Shown piece by piece: positions 1-5,959 of a DNA stretch of 7,014 bases (positions within the stretch are counted from its first letter, which is position 1; the number at the start of each line of letters is the position of its first letter). The notes under the pieces are model-generated. The model did no database searches and had not been told where the DNA came from. It worked only from the letters and a program-made list of their open reading frames with translations. A program made the position numbers and the translations under genes. This DNA is from Spirochaetia bacterium (GTDB lineage: Bacteria > Spirochaetota > Spirochaetia > JABMQR01). Location: contig JADHUD010000126.1 in the NCBI GenBank assembly GCA_016784705.1, positions 1 through 7,014 of the forward strand. Reading direction: 5' to 3'.

Positions 1-1092
1 GAGCTTCCTCAGAAGGGAGCGGTTCTGCATGGCATTCCCTTTCCTGGCAGTGCACCGGTCCTCCATGTAAGCGGTATCAAGGGAGAAATGGAACAGCTCG
101 ACCTTCCAATGGCCGCGTGCGATTTGCATGAACTGTTCTATACCGATTGGTGCGCTCATGATATAACACACAAGCTCCTGTGATACTTCATCGGCGTTCA
201 CGATCTTTCCGGTCTCCTTGTCGGTCACATCCTTAAGCACGATCCGCTCCCTCACCAGCATGCCGATTGCCTTGACAGTCTTCCATTTCTCATGGAACTT
301 GAGGCAGGACACATCCTCCGAGTAGTAGCCTTTCCTCGTTTCCATCCTTCCGTGGTCCTTGTCAAAGGTCTTCAGGTAGGAGATGTCATCGAAATCCGGA
401 TCCCCGTAATTCTCCAGATATTCCCTGATGTCCTGCTGCAGTGACGGCTGGTTCAGCTTCACGGGAAGAACGTACACCCCGCCTTTTGAAACGATCTTAT
501 CGGCGATCTCGTACTGAGCTCCTATGGCATCTATGGTGACTACCGAATCATTGAGATCAAGCCACTCGAGAAACTCCGGGATCGTCGATATCTCGTTATT
601 CTTCGCATCGATCTTCATCTGGCTGAACAGCACGCCTTCCTCCACGAGGAAGGCATTCAGTATGTACGGCACGTATTTCGAGTGCGCTTTCTCGCAGGCG
701 GCTCTGATGGCTTTGCCGTCTATCGATACGTGCTTGCCCCTCGAGCTCGTGATCTGGGTCAGCCATTCCATGAAGCAGGTTATGAAGTGCTCAGGGTCTA
801 TAGCTGCGAAGGTTGCGGAGAAACAGTCGTGCGACGGTATCCGCTCCAATGTGAGCAGTTTTCGAAAATAGGGCAGGTGGTATTCCAGTTCCGCACACAT
901 ATTCACGAAATCGGCGAATCCCCAGAGGGTCCCGTAGGTCGCCAGAATGAGTATGTCATCAAGCCGGTATCGCTTGCCCCGCTTATCACGTGGGTCGGGA
1001 ATGCGTGAGAAGGCCGCCCTCAGGCTGATCCTCCATTCCTCAAAGTCCCTCTTTTTTACTTCTTTTCGTTGCTTCTTCACTGAACTTCCCAT
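1..1092 (-). CDS. ISAs1-family DDE transposase (C-terminus cut by window edge)
   Basis: Cut-and-paste type transposase; 364 codons are visible with no stop before the edge. The N-terminal ISAs1-associated domain (about residues 17-110) shows the hallmarks DPRDKRGKRYRLDDIL at 33-48 and IPSHDCFSATF at 85-95. The RNase H-like catalytic core follows. The presumed DDE triad is D125 in SIDGKAIR, D188 in VTIDAIGAQ and E332 in HWKVELFHF, followed by a conserved LD and ED. The usual family string after the Glu is close to ENSLHWVLD; here it is ELFHFSLD, one residue shorter, so this is a divergent branch. The start is the ATG at 1092-1090. It has GGAG six bases upstream and a second AGGAG further up, and it lies inside the end of the upstream gene, which suggests translational coupling. 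The frame lies in the -1 register to that gene, but no obvious A-rich slippery heptamer is seen in the overlap. Confidence 0.9.
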   Translation of the reverse strand, partial: MGSSVKKQRKEVKKRDFEEWRISLRAAFSRIPDPRDKRGKRYRLDDILILATYGTLWGFADFVNMCAELEYHLPYFRKLLTLERIPSHDCFSATFAAIDPEHFITCFMEWLTQITSSRGKHVSIDGKAIRAACEKAHSKYVPYILNAFLVEEGVLFSQMKIDAKNNEISTIPEFLEWLDLNDSVVTIDAIGAQYEIADKIVSKGGVYVLPVKLNQPSLQQDIREYLENYGDPDFDDISYLKTFDKDHGRMETRKGYYSEDVSCLKFHEKWKTVKAIGMLVRERIVLKDVTDKETGKIVNADEVSQELVCYIMSAPIGIEQFMQIARGHWKVELFHFSLDTAYMEDRCTARKGNAMQNRSLLRKL

Positions 1093-1649
1093 GGCAGCTC
1101 CACTCCTGTTTCTTCTAAGATTTGCTTCTGCAGCTCTCCGATCTCCGTCATGACCAGCCGGCCGTCGATCTCGACAAGCCGTATCCTCTTCAGCGGCGCA
1201 AGATGCTCGAATGGAAAACCCATAAGCCTTTCCAGCTTTTTCCTCTGGGCAGAGATGCAGGTGCCATCAAACCCTTCGCACCATGAGTCCCGGCTCCGGT
1301 AGAGATATGATTCATCCGATTCACTGACGATGATGCACCCGAGGACGGTGATCGCCCGTTGCTCCGACCCGAGGTCCTTCATGAACGAGGGCGGAGCAAG
1401 CGACTGCAAGGCATAGGAGAAACCGTATTCCCATATCCTGATGCCGCTGGACTTTCTGTCTATGGTGAATCTCTCCATCACCCCTTGCGGCGTGATGGCC
1501 CCGATGTAGATCTGGACAGGCTGCGGGTTTTTCTTTCCCGGAACCCGCTTCGAGGAATTCTTGTACAGCGAGTAGTTGCCTTTCCCGTCGGACTTGATGA
1601 CAGTCCCTTTTCTCTTCTGGCGCTCGGCCCATTCCGGAAACCTTCCCAT
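1077..1649 (-). CDS. IS-borne accessory protein of unknown function, 190 aa
   Basis: I do not recognise a named family. The start is well fixed: AAAGGAGG lies six bases before the ATG at 1649. The protein is soluble-looking, with no signal peptide or membrane segment. Residues 1-20 are basic (RQKRKGTVIK). Residues 21-56 (GKGNYSLYKNSSKRVPGKK, then YIGAITPQGV) resemble the N-terminal leader of IS1634/IS4-type transposases, where a short beta-rich segment of the form 'Y.LY...K...KK..K.YIG.ITP.G' occurs; this is recollection, not a search. The C-terminus (about 158-190) looks like a charged amphipathic helix. The stop overlaps the transposase start by 16 bases, so the two are probably co-translated. 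A role as a transposase partner or DNA-binding regulator is inference from position only. Most ISAs1 elements I know carry a single gene, so this is unusual. Confidence 0.75.
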   Translation of the reverse strand: MGRFPEWAERQKRKGTVIKSDGKGNYSLYKNSSKRVPGKKNPQPVQIYIGAITPQGVMERFTIDRKSSGIRIWEYGFSYALQSLAPPSFMKDLGSEQRAITVLGCIIVSESDESYLYRSRDSWCEGFDGTCISAQRKKLERLMGFPFEHLAPLKRIRLVEIDGRLVMTEIGELQKQILEETGVELPWEVQ

Positions 1650-1655
1650 GAGTTG

Positions 1656-1702
1656 CCTCCTTTACACAAGTATATGATACCACTACCATATACTTTTGGC
1701 CA
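1656..1702 (-). promoter_or_regulatory. Predicted promoter and Shine-Dalgarno of the IS genes
   Basis: On the minus strand an extended -10, TGGTATCAT (1682-1674), matches TGnTATAAT with one change. A weak -35, TGGCCA (1702-1697; four of six), lies 17 bp upstream. Transcription would start near 1667, just before AAAGGAGG (1663-1656), which is six bases from the accessory-gene ATG. The Shine-Dalgarno is seen directly; the promoter is a sequence match only. Confidence 0.45.
1668..1695. repeat. 9-bp inverted repeat around the IS promoter
   Basis: AAGTATATG (1668-1676) and CATATACTT (1687-1695) are perfect inverted copies separated by 10 bp. The spacer holds most of the predicted extended -10 of the IS genes. 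The layout suits an operator for a self-regulating IS protein. It could also be a hairpin that protects against read-through. The arms are certain; the function is inferred. Confidence 0.6.
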
Positions 1703-1751
1703 CAAAAAAATACCCGGAACTTGAAACCTTCAAATCCTGGGCTTATTGCTG

Positions 1752-1778
1752 CTTTTTATTTTTTATGCGATTGCCCTG
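1752..1778 (-). repeat. Candidate outer terminal inverted repeat of the IS
   Basis: Read inward from 1778 on the minus strand, the sequence begins CAGGGCAATCGCATAA and continues into an A-rich stretch. The CAGGG start matches the usual form of ISAs1-family ends as I remember them. It lies about 130 bp upstream of the first IS gene, a reasonable leader length. The partner end is not in the window, so this is a prediction. Confidence 0.4.
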
Positions 1779-1788
1779 TGTACCATCG

Positions 1789-1810
1789 CATGTTCAGCTC
1801 ATGTTCAGCT
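1789..1810. repeat. Perfect 11-bp tandem duplication
   Basis: CATGTTCAGCT occurs twice back to back (1789-1799 and 1800-1810), about ten bases outside the presumed IS end and just upstream of the riboswitch promoter. It could be slippage, a pair of protein half-sites, or the scar of an earlier precise excision. The sequence alone does not decide. Confidence 0.7.
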
Positions 1811-1823
1811 GAGTCGCGCAAGG

Positions 1824-1852
1824 TTGACACAAATTATATGTTGATGTATCGT
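1824..1852 (+). promoter_or_regulatory. Sigma-70-type promoter for the FMN riboswitch-ribH unit
   Basis: A perfect -35 TTGACA (1824-1829) and a fair -10 TATCGT (1847-1852) are separated by 17 bp. The expected transcription start, about 1859, is two bases before the first pairing base of the riboswitch P1 stem at 1861, which supports the call. The promoter lies outside the IS, about 45 bp from its presumed end, so the insertion has not removed it. Confidence 0.65.
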
Positions 1853-1860
1853 AGCACTAT

Positions 1861-1989
1861 GTTTTCGGGGTAGGGTGCGTTCTTAAACTGAACAATTCCC
1901 AACCGGCGGTAAGAGTCCGCGAACCTTTAAAAAAAGGGTTGAACCGGTGTAATTCCGGTACCGACGGTAGAGTCCGGATAGGAGAAAAC
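1861..1989 (+). promoter_or_regulatory. FMN riboswitch (RFN element)
   Basis: This is an aptamer that binds flavin mononucleotide and shuts off riboflavin genes when FMN is plentiful. Conserved blocks are seen in the right order: CGGGGTAGGGTG at 1866-1877, ATTCCCAACCGGCGGTAAGAG at about 1895-1915, GTCCGCGAAC, CCGGTGTAATTCCGGT, then ACCGACGGTAGAGTCCGGAT ending at 1979 and GGAGAAAAC at 1981-1989. P1 closes between GTTTTC (1861-1866) and GAAAAC (1984-1989). The P2 region carries a small extra hairpin, GTTC/GAAC (1879-1893). The element is followed by a terminator and ribH, so control is probably by transcription termination. Confidence 0.95.
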
Positions 1990-1990
1990 T

Positions 1991-2040
1991 ACGAATTCAG
2001 TATATAAATTTCTGTTGGAGATTTTTATACGGAATTTCGT
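1991..2040 (+). other. Long spacer hairpin between riboswitch and terminator
   Basis: The arm 1991-2009 pairs with 2021-2040 to give about 17 base pairs, with one bulged T (2035), two mismatches and an 11-nt loop (2010-2020). It begins two bases after the P1 stem and ends eight bases before the terminator's outer arm. It is part of neither the conserved aptamer nor the terminator stem. Possible roles are a folding insulator that keeps aptamer and terminator apart, an alternative-structure partner, or an RNase site. The pairing is seen directly; the role is unknown. Confidence 0.6.
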
Positions 2041-2047
2041 TAATCCT

Positions 2048-2089
2048 GCATAAAATCCCCGGGTCGCAAAAGGCTCGGTTTTTTTATGC
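2048..2089 (+). terminator. Intrinsic terminator of the FMN riboswitch expression platform
   Basis: A seven-pair stem, CCGGGTC (2059-2065) with GGCTCGG (2072-2078, including two G-U pairs), has a six-base loop and is followed by seven T (2079-2085). Outer arms GCATAAAA (2048-2055) and TTTTATGC (2082-2089) are also complementary, so the hairpin can extend. Its position between aptamer and ribH is as expected for FMN-dependent attenuation. The start of the aptamer (CGGGG, 1866-1870) can pair with CCCCG (2057-2061), one possible but unproven antiterminator contact. Confidence 0.8.
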
Positions 2090-2223
2090 CTGTTTCTTTC
2101 TTCTAGCAAAAACATTCCGGTACTTCTACCCCTGAAAACTATTTAGTTGTTCATTACTTAATTTTGAAAGAACTTCAAATGAATGAACTTTTACTGAATT
2201 TGACCAAATTCCGGGAGGAAAAT

Positions 2224-2721
2224 ATGAAAATTGTTGAAGGAAAGCTGCAGGGAGAGCATAAAAAATTTGTTGTGGTTGTGAGCAAAGTAAATTCTCAGGT
2301 AACCGAAAGCCTTCTTGATGGAGCAGTGCATTGTCTGAAAGAGAATGGGGTGGATTCGTCTGCGATTCTTGTTATCAGAGTTCCCGGTGCCTGGGAAATT
2401 CCAGTAGTTGCGGAAAGGGTTGCAAAATCAAATGCCTTTGATGCTGTAATCTGTCTTGGTGCTATTATCAGAGGGGAAACACCGCATTTCGAATCTGTTG
2501 CCGGTGAAGTGAGTAAGGGTATAGCCGAAATATCGCGGAAAACCGGAAAGCCGATAGCTTTTGGGGTCCTTATTACCGATACACAGGAAGAGGCAGCAGC
2601 TTTTGCCAGCGGGAAAGATAATAAAGGTTGGGAAGCTGCTGCCAGCGCACTGGAGATGGTGAATTTAATGGAGAAAATTGGTCGGTTTGAAGGCAGCAGT
2701 TATCTTCAGGGAATGTTTTAG
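2224..2721 (+). CDS. ribH: 6,7-dimethyl-8-ribityllumazine synthase (divergent active site)
   Basis: Lumazine synthase joins 5-amino-6-ribitylamino-uracil with 3,4-dihydroxybutanone 4-phosphate, the penultimate step of riboflavin synthesis, in the cytoplasm. The protein has 165 residues, against about 155 usually; the extra residues are a C-terminal tail (GRFEGSSYLQGMF). It aligns ungapped to remembered Bacillus RibH from residue 1 to about 125: VPGAWEIP at 53-60, GAIIRGETPHFE with catalytic H88, PIAFGV with F113, then NKGWEAA and ALEM. Two near-universal residues differ: F22 (stacks on the pyrimidine) is Val in SKVN, and R127 (holds the substrate phosphate) is Phe in AAAFASG, with one residue deleted just after. 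The start is ATG 2224, five bases after GGGAGG. In-frame earlier starts (TTG 2164, ATG 2179) lack such a site and extend beyond the family's N-terminus. It stands alone behind the FMN riboswitch. Family call sure; full activity uncertain. Confidence 0.93.
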   Translation: MKIVEGKLQGEHKKFVVVVSKVNSQVTESLLDGAVHCLKENGVDSSAILVIRVPGAWEIPVVAERVAKSNAFDAVICLGAIIRGETPHFESVAGEVSKGIAEISRKTGKPIAFGVLITDTQEEAAAFASGKDNKGWEAAASALEMVNLMEKIGRFEGSSYLQGMF

Positions 2722-2750
2722 GTGTGGTATCTGTCAGAAAAAAACCACTA

Positions 2751-4172
2751 TTATAAATCAAGATCGGCAAGTATCTCCCTGTTTTTTCCGATTCCGTCTG
2801 GTGTAAGCGTATTCAATCTACTGAAAACAATAGCTCCTGCAAGAAAAAAGAGTGCCGGTATCAGTGCCATGTGAAGATGTATGCCTAACAGTGCCTGAGC
2901 AGACTGCGGATCCTGATTGAATTTGGTTATTGAGTGAATGGACCAGAAAACCAGGGCCTGACTTGCATAGGAGAGTCTGCCGAAAAAAGCCCGCAATCCC
3001 ATATAAATTCCATCATCCCGTGTCTTGGTTCTGGCTACAACTTCATCAATTACATCTGCCATAGCCGCAGGCATAAAGAGCCAGAACCCGCCAAAACCAA
3101 GTCCCCAGAGCGACATACAGATGGTAAAACCGATATAACTGTTTATGAAGGTCATTGGTAAGGCACAGGCTGCCATGGCAAGAGAGCTTATAATCAGCAT
3201 TTTCTGATTACTTTTCAATTTTTTTGAGATAATTGTCCAAACAGGTACGGAGATAATTGCACCTGCGAGCATGCCGCCGAAAATAATGGTTGTATCACTG
3301 CTGGTGCCCGGCAGCACATAATCTCCCACATAATGAATAGATCCGGTCATGAGTATAGTTCCCGACTGGTAGAGGAAAAAGAGCAGGATAAATGCGACAA
3401 AATTCCGCTGTGTAAAAGCCTGTTTCATCTGGCTGTAAAATGATTCCCTGTTCCCATCAGCCCTCTCTCTGGCAACCTTTTTCATATACCGGTCGATCAT
3501 CGGTTTGTCTTCACGCACACCAGGGATCATCAGGAAGGCAATAAATACTGCAATTCCGGCAATGACCCAGCCGCTGGTAAGATAGGATCCCCTGTCACCA
3601 TAATTAAAAAACAAAGGCGGGATTACAAAACCGCCGGCAATACCGAAGACACCAATAACGGTGCCTATACCGGCGGTTTTAATCCGCTCACGGCTTCCGC
3701 GGAATTTATCAGGAAATATAGACTGGAAGTTGACTTCCCAGATCGAGTATAGCCCATCATAGAGGCAGATAGAGACTACCATCCAGATAAATACCGGTAA
3801 TGGGTTCTCTTTTGCATTGAACGATTTCGGAATGGAAAAAATGAGGACAAAGCTGACAGCACAAAGTACTGTCCCGATAAGAATCCAGGGAAACCGTCTG
3901 CCGAGTTTTTTAGAGAGAAACGTGGGGCGTGAAGTTATATGACCGATAAGCGGATCGTTTACGGCATTCCAGATTGAGTAGATTATGGTGGCAATAGCAG
4001 CCAGGCCGGCAGACAATCCAACCTCAGTTTCATAGAATTTGAATACAATTGCTGCAAACGCTCCGGTAAGGAACTCTGCAAGAAACCGGCCTCCGCCATA
4101 GGAACTCATTACTCCGAACGGCTGCCCTGTTCTGATACTTCTTTCAGCACTTTTCATACAATTTATTTCCAT
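2751..4172 (-). CDS. GPH/MelB-type sugar:cation symporter
   Basis: Major-facilitator protein of the glycoside-pentoside-hexuronide:cation family; it would import a glycoside, sugar acid or related solute across the inner membrane with H+ or Na+. It has 473 residues with about 12 hydrophobic segments, normal for the family. Family motifs are NDPLIGHITSRP at 72-83 followed by KKLGRRFPWIL, and ADVIDEVVARTKTRDDG from 372. In MelB two Asp residues four apart in helix II bind the cation; here the first is N69 and the second D73 is kept, which may favour H+ over Na+ (inference). Two starts are possible: ATG at 4172, with no good ribosome site, or ATG at 4157 (MKSAERS), with GGAA nine bases upstream, which I slightly prefer (468 aa). 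It converges on ribH with 29 bases between stops and diverges from the amidohydrolase. The substrate cannot be read from sequence. Confidence 0.9.
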   Translation of the reverse strand: MEINCMKSAERSIRTGQPFGVMSSYGGGRFLAEFLTGAFAAIVFKFYETEVGLSAGLAAIATIIYSIWNAVNDPLIGHITSRPTFLSKKLGRRFPWILIGTVLCAVSFVLIFSIPKSFNAKENPLPVFIWMVVSICLYDGLYSIWEVNFQSIFPDKFRGSRERIKTAGIGTVIGVFGIAGGFVIPPLFFNYGDRGSYLTSGWVIAGIAVFIAFLMIPGVREDKPMIDRYMKKVARERADGNRESFYSQMKQAFTQRNFVAFILLFFLYQSGTILMTGSIHYVGDYVLPGTSSDTTIIFGGMLAGAIISVPVWTIISKKLKSNQKMLIISSLAMAACALPMTFINSYIGFTICMSLWGLGFGGFWLFMPAAMADVIDEVVARTKTRDDGIYMGLRAFFGRLSYASQALVFWSIHSITKFNQDPQSAQALLGIHLHMALIPALFFLAGAIVFSRLNTLTPDGIGKNREILADLDL

Positions 4173-4183
4173 TTTAGTATTTT

Positions 4184-4237
4184 TCCGTTACACTTGTTTC
4201 AGCAGGAAAATGCGGCTCCGGGTAATCCTGTAACGGA
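4184..4237. repeat. 9-bp inverted repeat in the divergent intergenic region
   Basis: TCCGTTACA (4184-4192) and TGTAACGGA (4229-4237) are perfect inverted copies separated by 36 bp, one near each divergent gene. A second shorter pair, CAGGA (4203-4207) and TCCTG (4226-4230), is nested inside and touches the right arm. This suits paired operator half-sites for one regulator of both genes. As RNA in the leader of the symporter gene it could also fold into a hairpin. No regulator gene is in the window. Confidence 0.6.
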
Positions 4238-4245
4238 TGTATTTG

Positions 4246-4274
4246 ATTTTAAGCGGATTAGGGGGAGAATGCAA
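4246..4274 (-). promoter_or_regulatory. Possible promoter of the symporter gene
   Basis: On the minus strand TTGCAT (4274-4269) and TAAAAT (4251-4246; five of six) are 17 bp apart. Transcription from about 4239 would carry both arms of the inverted repeat in a leader of about 70-80 bases. A rival -10, TACTAA (4179-4174), sits directly before the first ATG and would instead require the ATG at 4157. No convincing promoter for the amidohydrolase was found in this interval. Confidence 0.3.
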
Positions 4275-4279
4275 GTAAA

Positions 4280-5959
4280 ATGGATATGCAGAGTGTTTTA
4301 CAGGAAGTTCGTGGCTCTTTAAAGACTTTTCAGGCAGATACCGTTCTGATAAACGGCAGCATTATTACTATGGATGATGAGCACCCTTCTGCTGAAGCCA
4401 TGGCAGTAACTGATGGGAGAATAGGGGCAGTAGGTACTACCCGTGAAATTCTGCATTGTGCCGGACCGCTGACAAATATTGTGGATCTTGCAGGAAGAAC
4501 TGCTGTACCGGGATTCATAGAGTCCCATAACCATTTACTCTTTATGGCTGCTGATACCCATGGGGTTGATTGTTCTCCCGTGACCGCAAAATCTATTGAA
4601 CATGTTGTCGAACGATTACGGGACCGGGCAGCAGAGACAAAGCCGGGGTCCTGGATAGAGGGCTGGGGTTTTGATGATCTGCGGATTGCTGAGAAACGTC
4701 ATCTTTCCTCTGCCGATCTGGATAGAGTTTCGCTGAAGCATCCCGTATGTGTTTTTCATAATTCCCGTCATTTTGTTACGCTGAATAGTGAAGGACTCTT
4801 ATTATCTGGAATTTCTGCCGGTACACCGCAGCCTCCCGGCGGATATATCGGAATGGATAACGAAGGAGCCCCCAATGGCATGCTTGCTGAAAATTCTGCC
4901 ATACAGTATCTGCGGAGAGTGCTGCCTCCCAGAAGTGCTGAAGAGTTGGCTTCAGGACTTATTCAGGCAGGAAAAGCTGCCCTTGCACAGGGAATTACCT
5001 CGGTTCATGATGCCGCTGCCGGAACCGGGCCAGCTGATTTTGCCGCCTTGACGGCAGTGATTTCCGGGGATTATCTCCCGGTCAGGGTTCAGGGAATGGT
5101 TCCCCATCAGTTTATAGAAACGATTTACGGGTTAAAAGGGGAGTATCCGCTGGACGGTTTACGAACAGGTTCCGGAACTGACCGTCTGAAGATTGGCCCG
5201 GTAAAAATATGTATTGATGGATCGATTCAGGGATATACTGCGGCTCTTTCAGAACCCTATCATAATAATCCCGGGACAAGCGGTTTTATGGCTATGGATC
5301 AGCATACATTGGATAATCTGGTGAAAAAATACCATGAGTTGGGTTTTCAGATTGCGGCTCATGCAAATGGTGACATGGCAATTGGAGCTTTCCTGCATGC
5401 AGTAGAAAAGGCACAGCGCAGCTGTCACCGTATCAATACACGTCACCGGTTAGAACATTGCCAGATGGTTACCGGTGAGCAGCTCAAAAAAATGGCTGCC
5501 CTGGGCATAAACGCCTCGTTTTTTTCACCGCATATAAAGTTCTGGGGGGATTTTCATTATGACCGTTTTCTTGGACCTGATCGGGCAAACAGAATCTCGC
5601 CTCTGGCCGAAGCGCTGCATGCCGGTATACGGTTCGGGATTCATAGTGATGCCCCGGTAACACCCTTGAAACCGCTTGTCGGAATGGAATGCGCGGTAAA
5701 CAGGTTAACAGAAACAGGTAGAGTGCTGGGGGAAGATCAGCGGATTACTCCGGAACAGGCTCTGCGGGCTTATACCCTTGATGCAGCCTATATAGGGTTT
5801 GAAGAGCATGAAAAGGGAAGTATTTCTCCCGGTAAACTTGCAGATATCACCGTATTATCAGGAGCTGTTGACGGTCTTGCACATGCCTCTTCCGGTAAAA
5901 ACATCCAGATAGATATGACGGTAATCGGCGGAAAAATCTGCTATAAGAGATCATCCTGA
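4280..5959 (+). CDS. YtcJ-like metal-dependent amidohydrolase (Amidohydro_3 family)
   Basis: Predicted cytoplasmic hydrolase of C-N bonds in the amidohydrolase superfamily, in the branch that includes Bacillus YtcJ, Erwinia AepA and N-substituted formamide deformylase. It has 559 residues, typical for the group. The N-terminal beta domain carries the family opening ADTVLINGSIITMD (19-32). The TIM barrel follows, with the metal motif ESHNH (H83, H85), the branch signature IDGSIQGYTAAL, then H361 in AAHANGD, H393 in LEHCQM and D457 in HSDAP. The C-terminal beta strand segment GSISPGKLADITVL closes the fold. All expected metal ligands are present, so it should be active. The start is ATG 4280 with GGGGGAG ending 12 bases upstream, slightly far but the only good choice. 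No signal peptide is seen. It is divergent from the symporter, which may supply its substrate (inference). Its 3' end overlaps the opposing transporter gene by 19 bases. The substrate cannot be assigned. Confidence 0.92.
   Translation: MDMQSVLQEVRGSLKTFQADTVLINGSIITMDDEHPSAEAMAVTDGRIGAVGTTREILHCAGPLTNIVDLAGRTAVPGFIESHNHLLFMAADTHGVDCSPVTAKSIEHVVERLRDRAAETKPGSWIEGWGFDDLRIAEKRHLSSADLDRVSLKHPVCVFHNSRHFVTLNSEGLLLSGISAGTPQPPGGYIGMDNEGAPNGMLAENSAIQYLRRVLPPRSAEELASGLIQAGKAALAQGITSVHDAAAGTGPADFAALTAVISGDYLPVRVQGMVPHQFIETIYGLKGEYPLDGLRTGSGTDRLKIGPVKICIDGSIQGYTAALSEPYHNNPGTSGFMAMDQHTLDNLVKKYHELGFQIAAHANGDMAIGAFLHAVEKAQRSCHRINTRHRLEHCQMVTGEQLKKMAALGINASFFSPHIKFWGDFHYDRFLGPDRANRISPLAEALHAGIRFGIHSDAPVTPLKPLVGMECAVNRLTETGRVLGEDQRITPEQALRAYTLDAAYIGFEEHEKGSISPGKLADITVLSGAVDGLAHASSGKNIQIDMTVIGGKICYKRSS

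Larger units (their letters stand above)
1..1778 (-). mobile_element. ISAs1-family insertion sequence, partial (left end outside window)
   Basis: The element is defined by an ISAs1-type transposase reading off the left edge, preceded by a tightly coupled accessory gene and a leader. The outer end is placed at about 1778 because the minus strand reads CAGGGCAATCGCATAA from there inward, and ISAs1-family ends as I recall them commonly begin CAGGG. The second end is outside the window, so neither the inverted repeat nor the target duplication (usually 8-10 bp in this family) can be confirmed. The element looks GC-richer than the A/T-rich flavin leader to its right, which fits acquired DNA. Both reading frames are intact throughout the visible part, so it may be recent or active. 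The family call is strong; the exact right boundary is inferred. Confidence 0.72.

Noticed and set aside
1077..1092. Programmed -1 frameshift joining the accessory protein to the transposase
   Set aside because: The register is right for a -1 shift, but no A6G-like slippery heptamer was seen. The transposase has its own ATG with GGAG upstream, so coupling is simpler.
524..1153. Three plus-strand open frames (524-871, 682-1008, 947-1153)
   Set aside because: They lie opposite the transposase, show no family motifs and lack ribosome sites. The minus-strand frame has continuous ISAs1 motifs.
1321..1724. Open frames 1321-1689 and 1478-1705 (minus) and 1359-1724 (plus)
   Set aside because: Shadows of the 190-aa accessory gene, which has a near-perfect Shine-Dalgarno and couples to the transposase.
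1927..2115. Minus-strand 62-aa frame
   Set aside because: It lies across the FMN riboswitch and terminator, which explain the sequence fully.
2164..2223. N-terminal extension of RibH from TTG 2164 or ATG 2179
   Set aside because: No ribosome site there. The ATG at 2224 has GGGAGG five bases upstream and matches the family's N-terminus exactly.
2724..2748. GTGGT/ACCAC hairpin between ribH and the symporter as a bidirectional terminator
   Set aside because: Only five pairs with a 15-base loop, and the A/T run lies in the loop rather than after the stem.
4319..5446. Minus-strand frames 4319-4534, 4330-4518, 5249-5446 and plus frame 4788-5051
   Set aside because: Shadows of the amidohydrolase, which has all family motifs along one frame.
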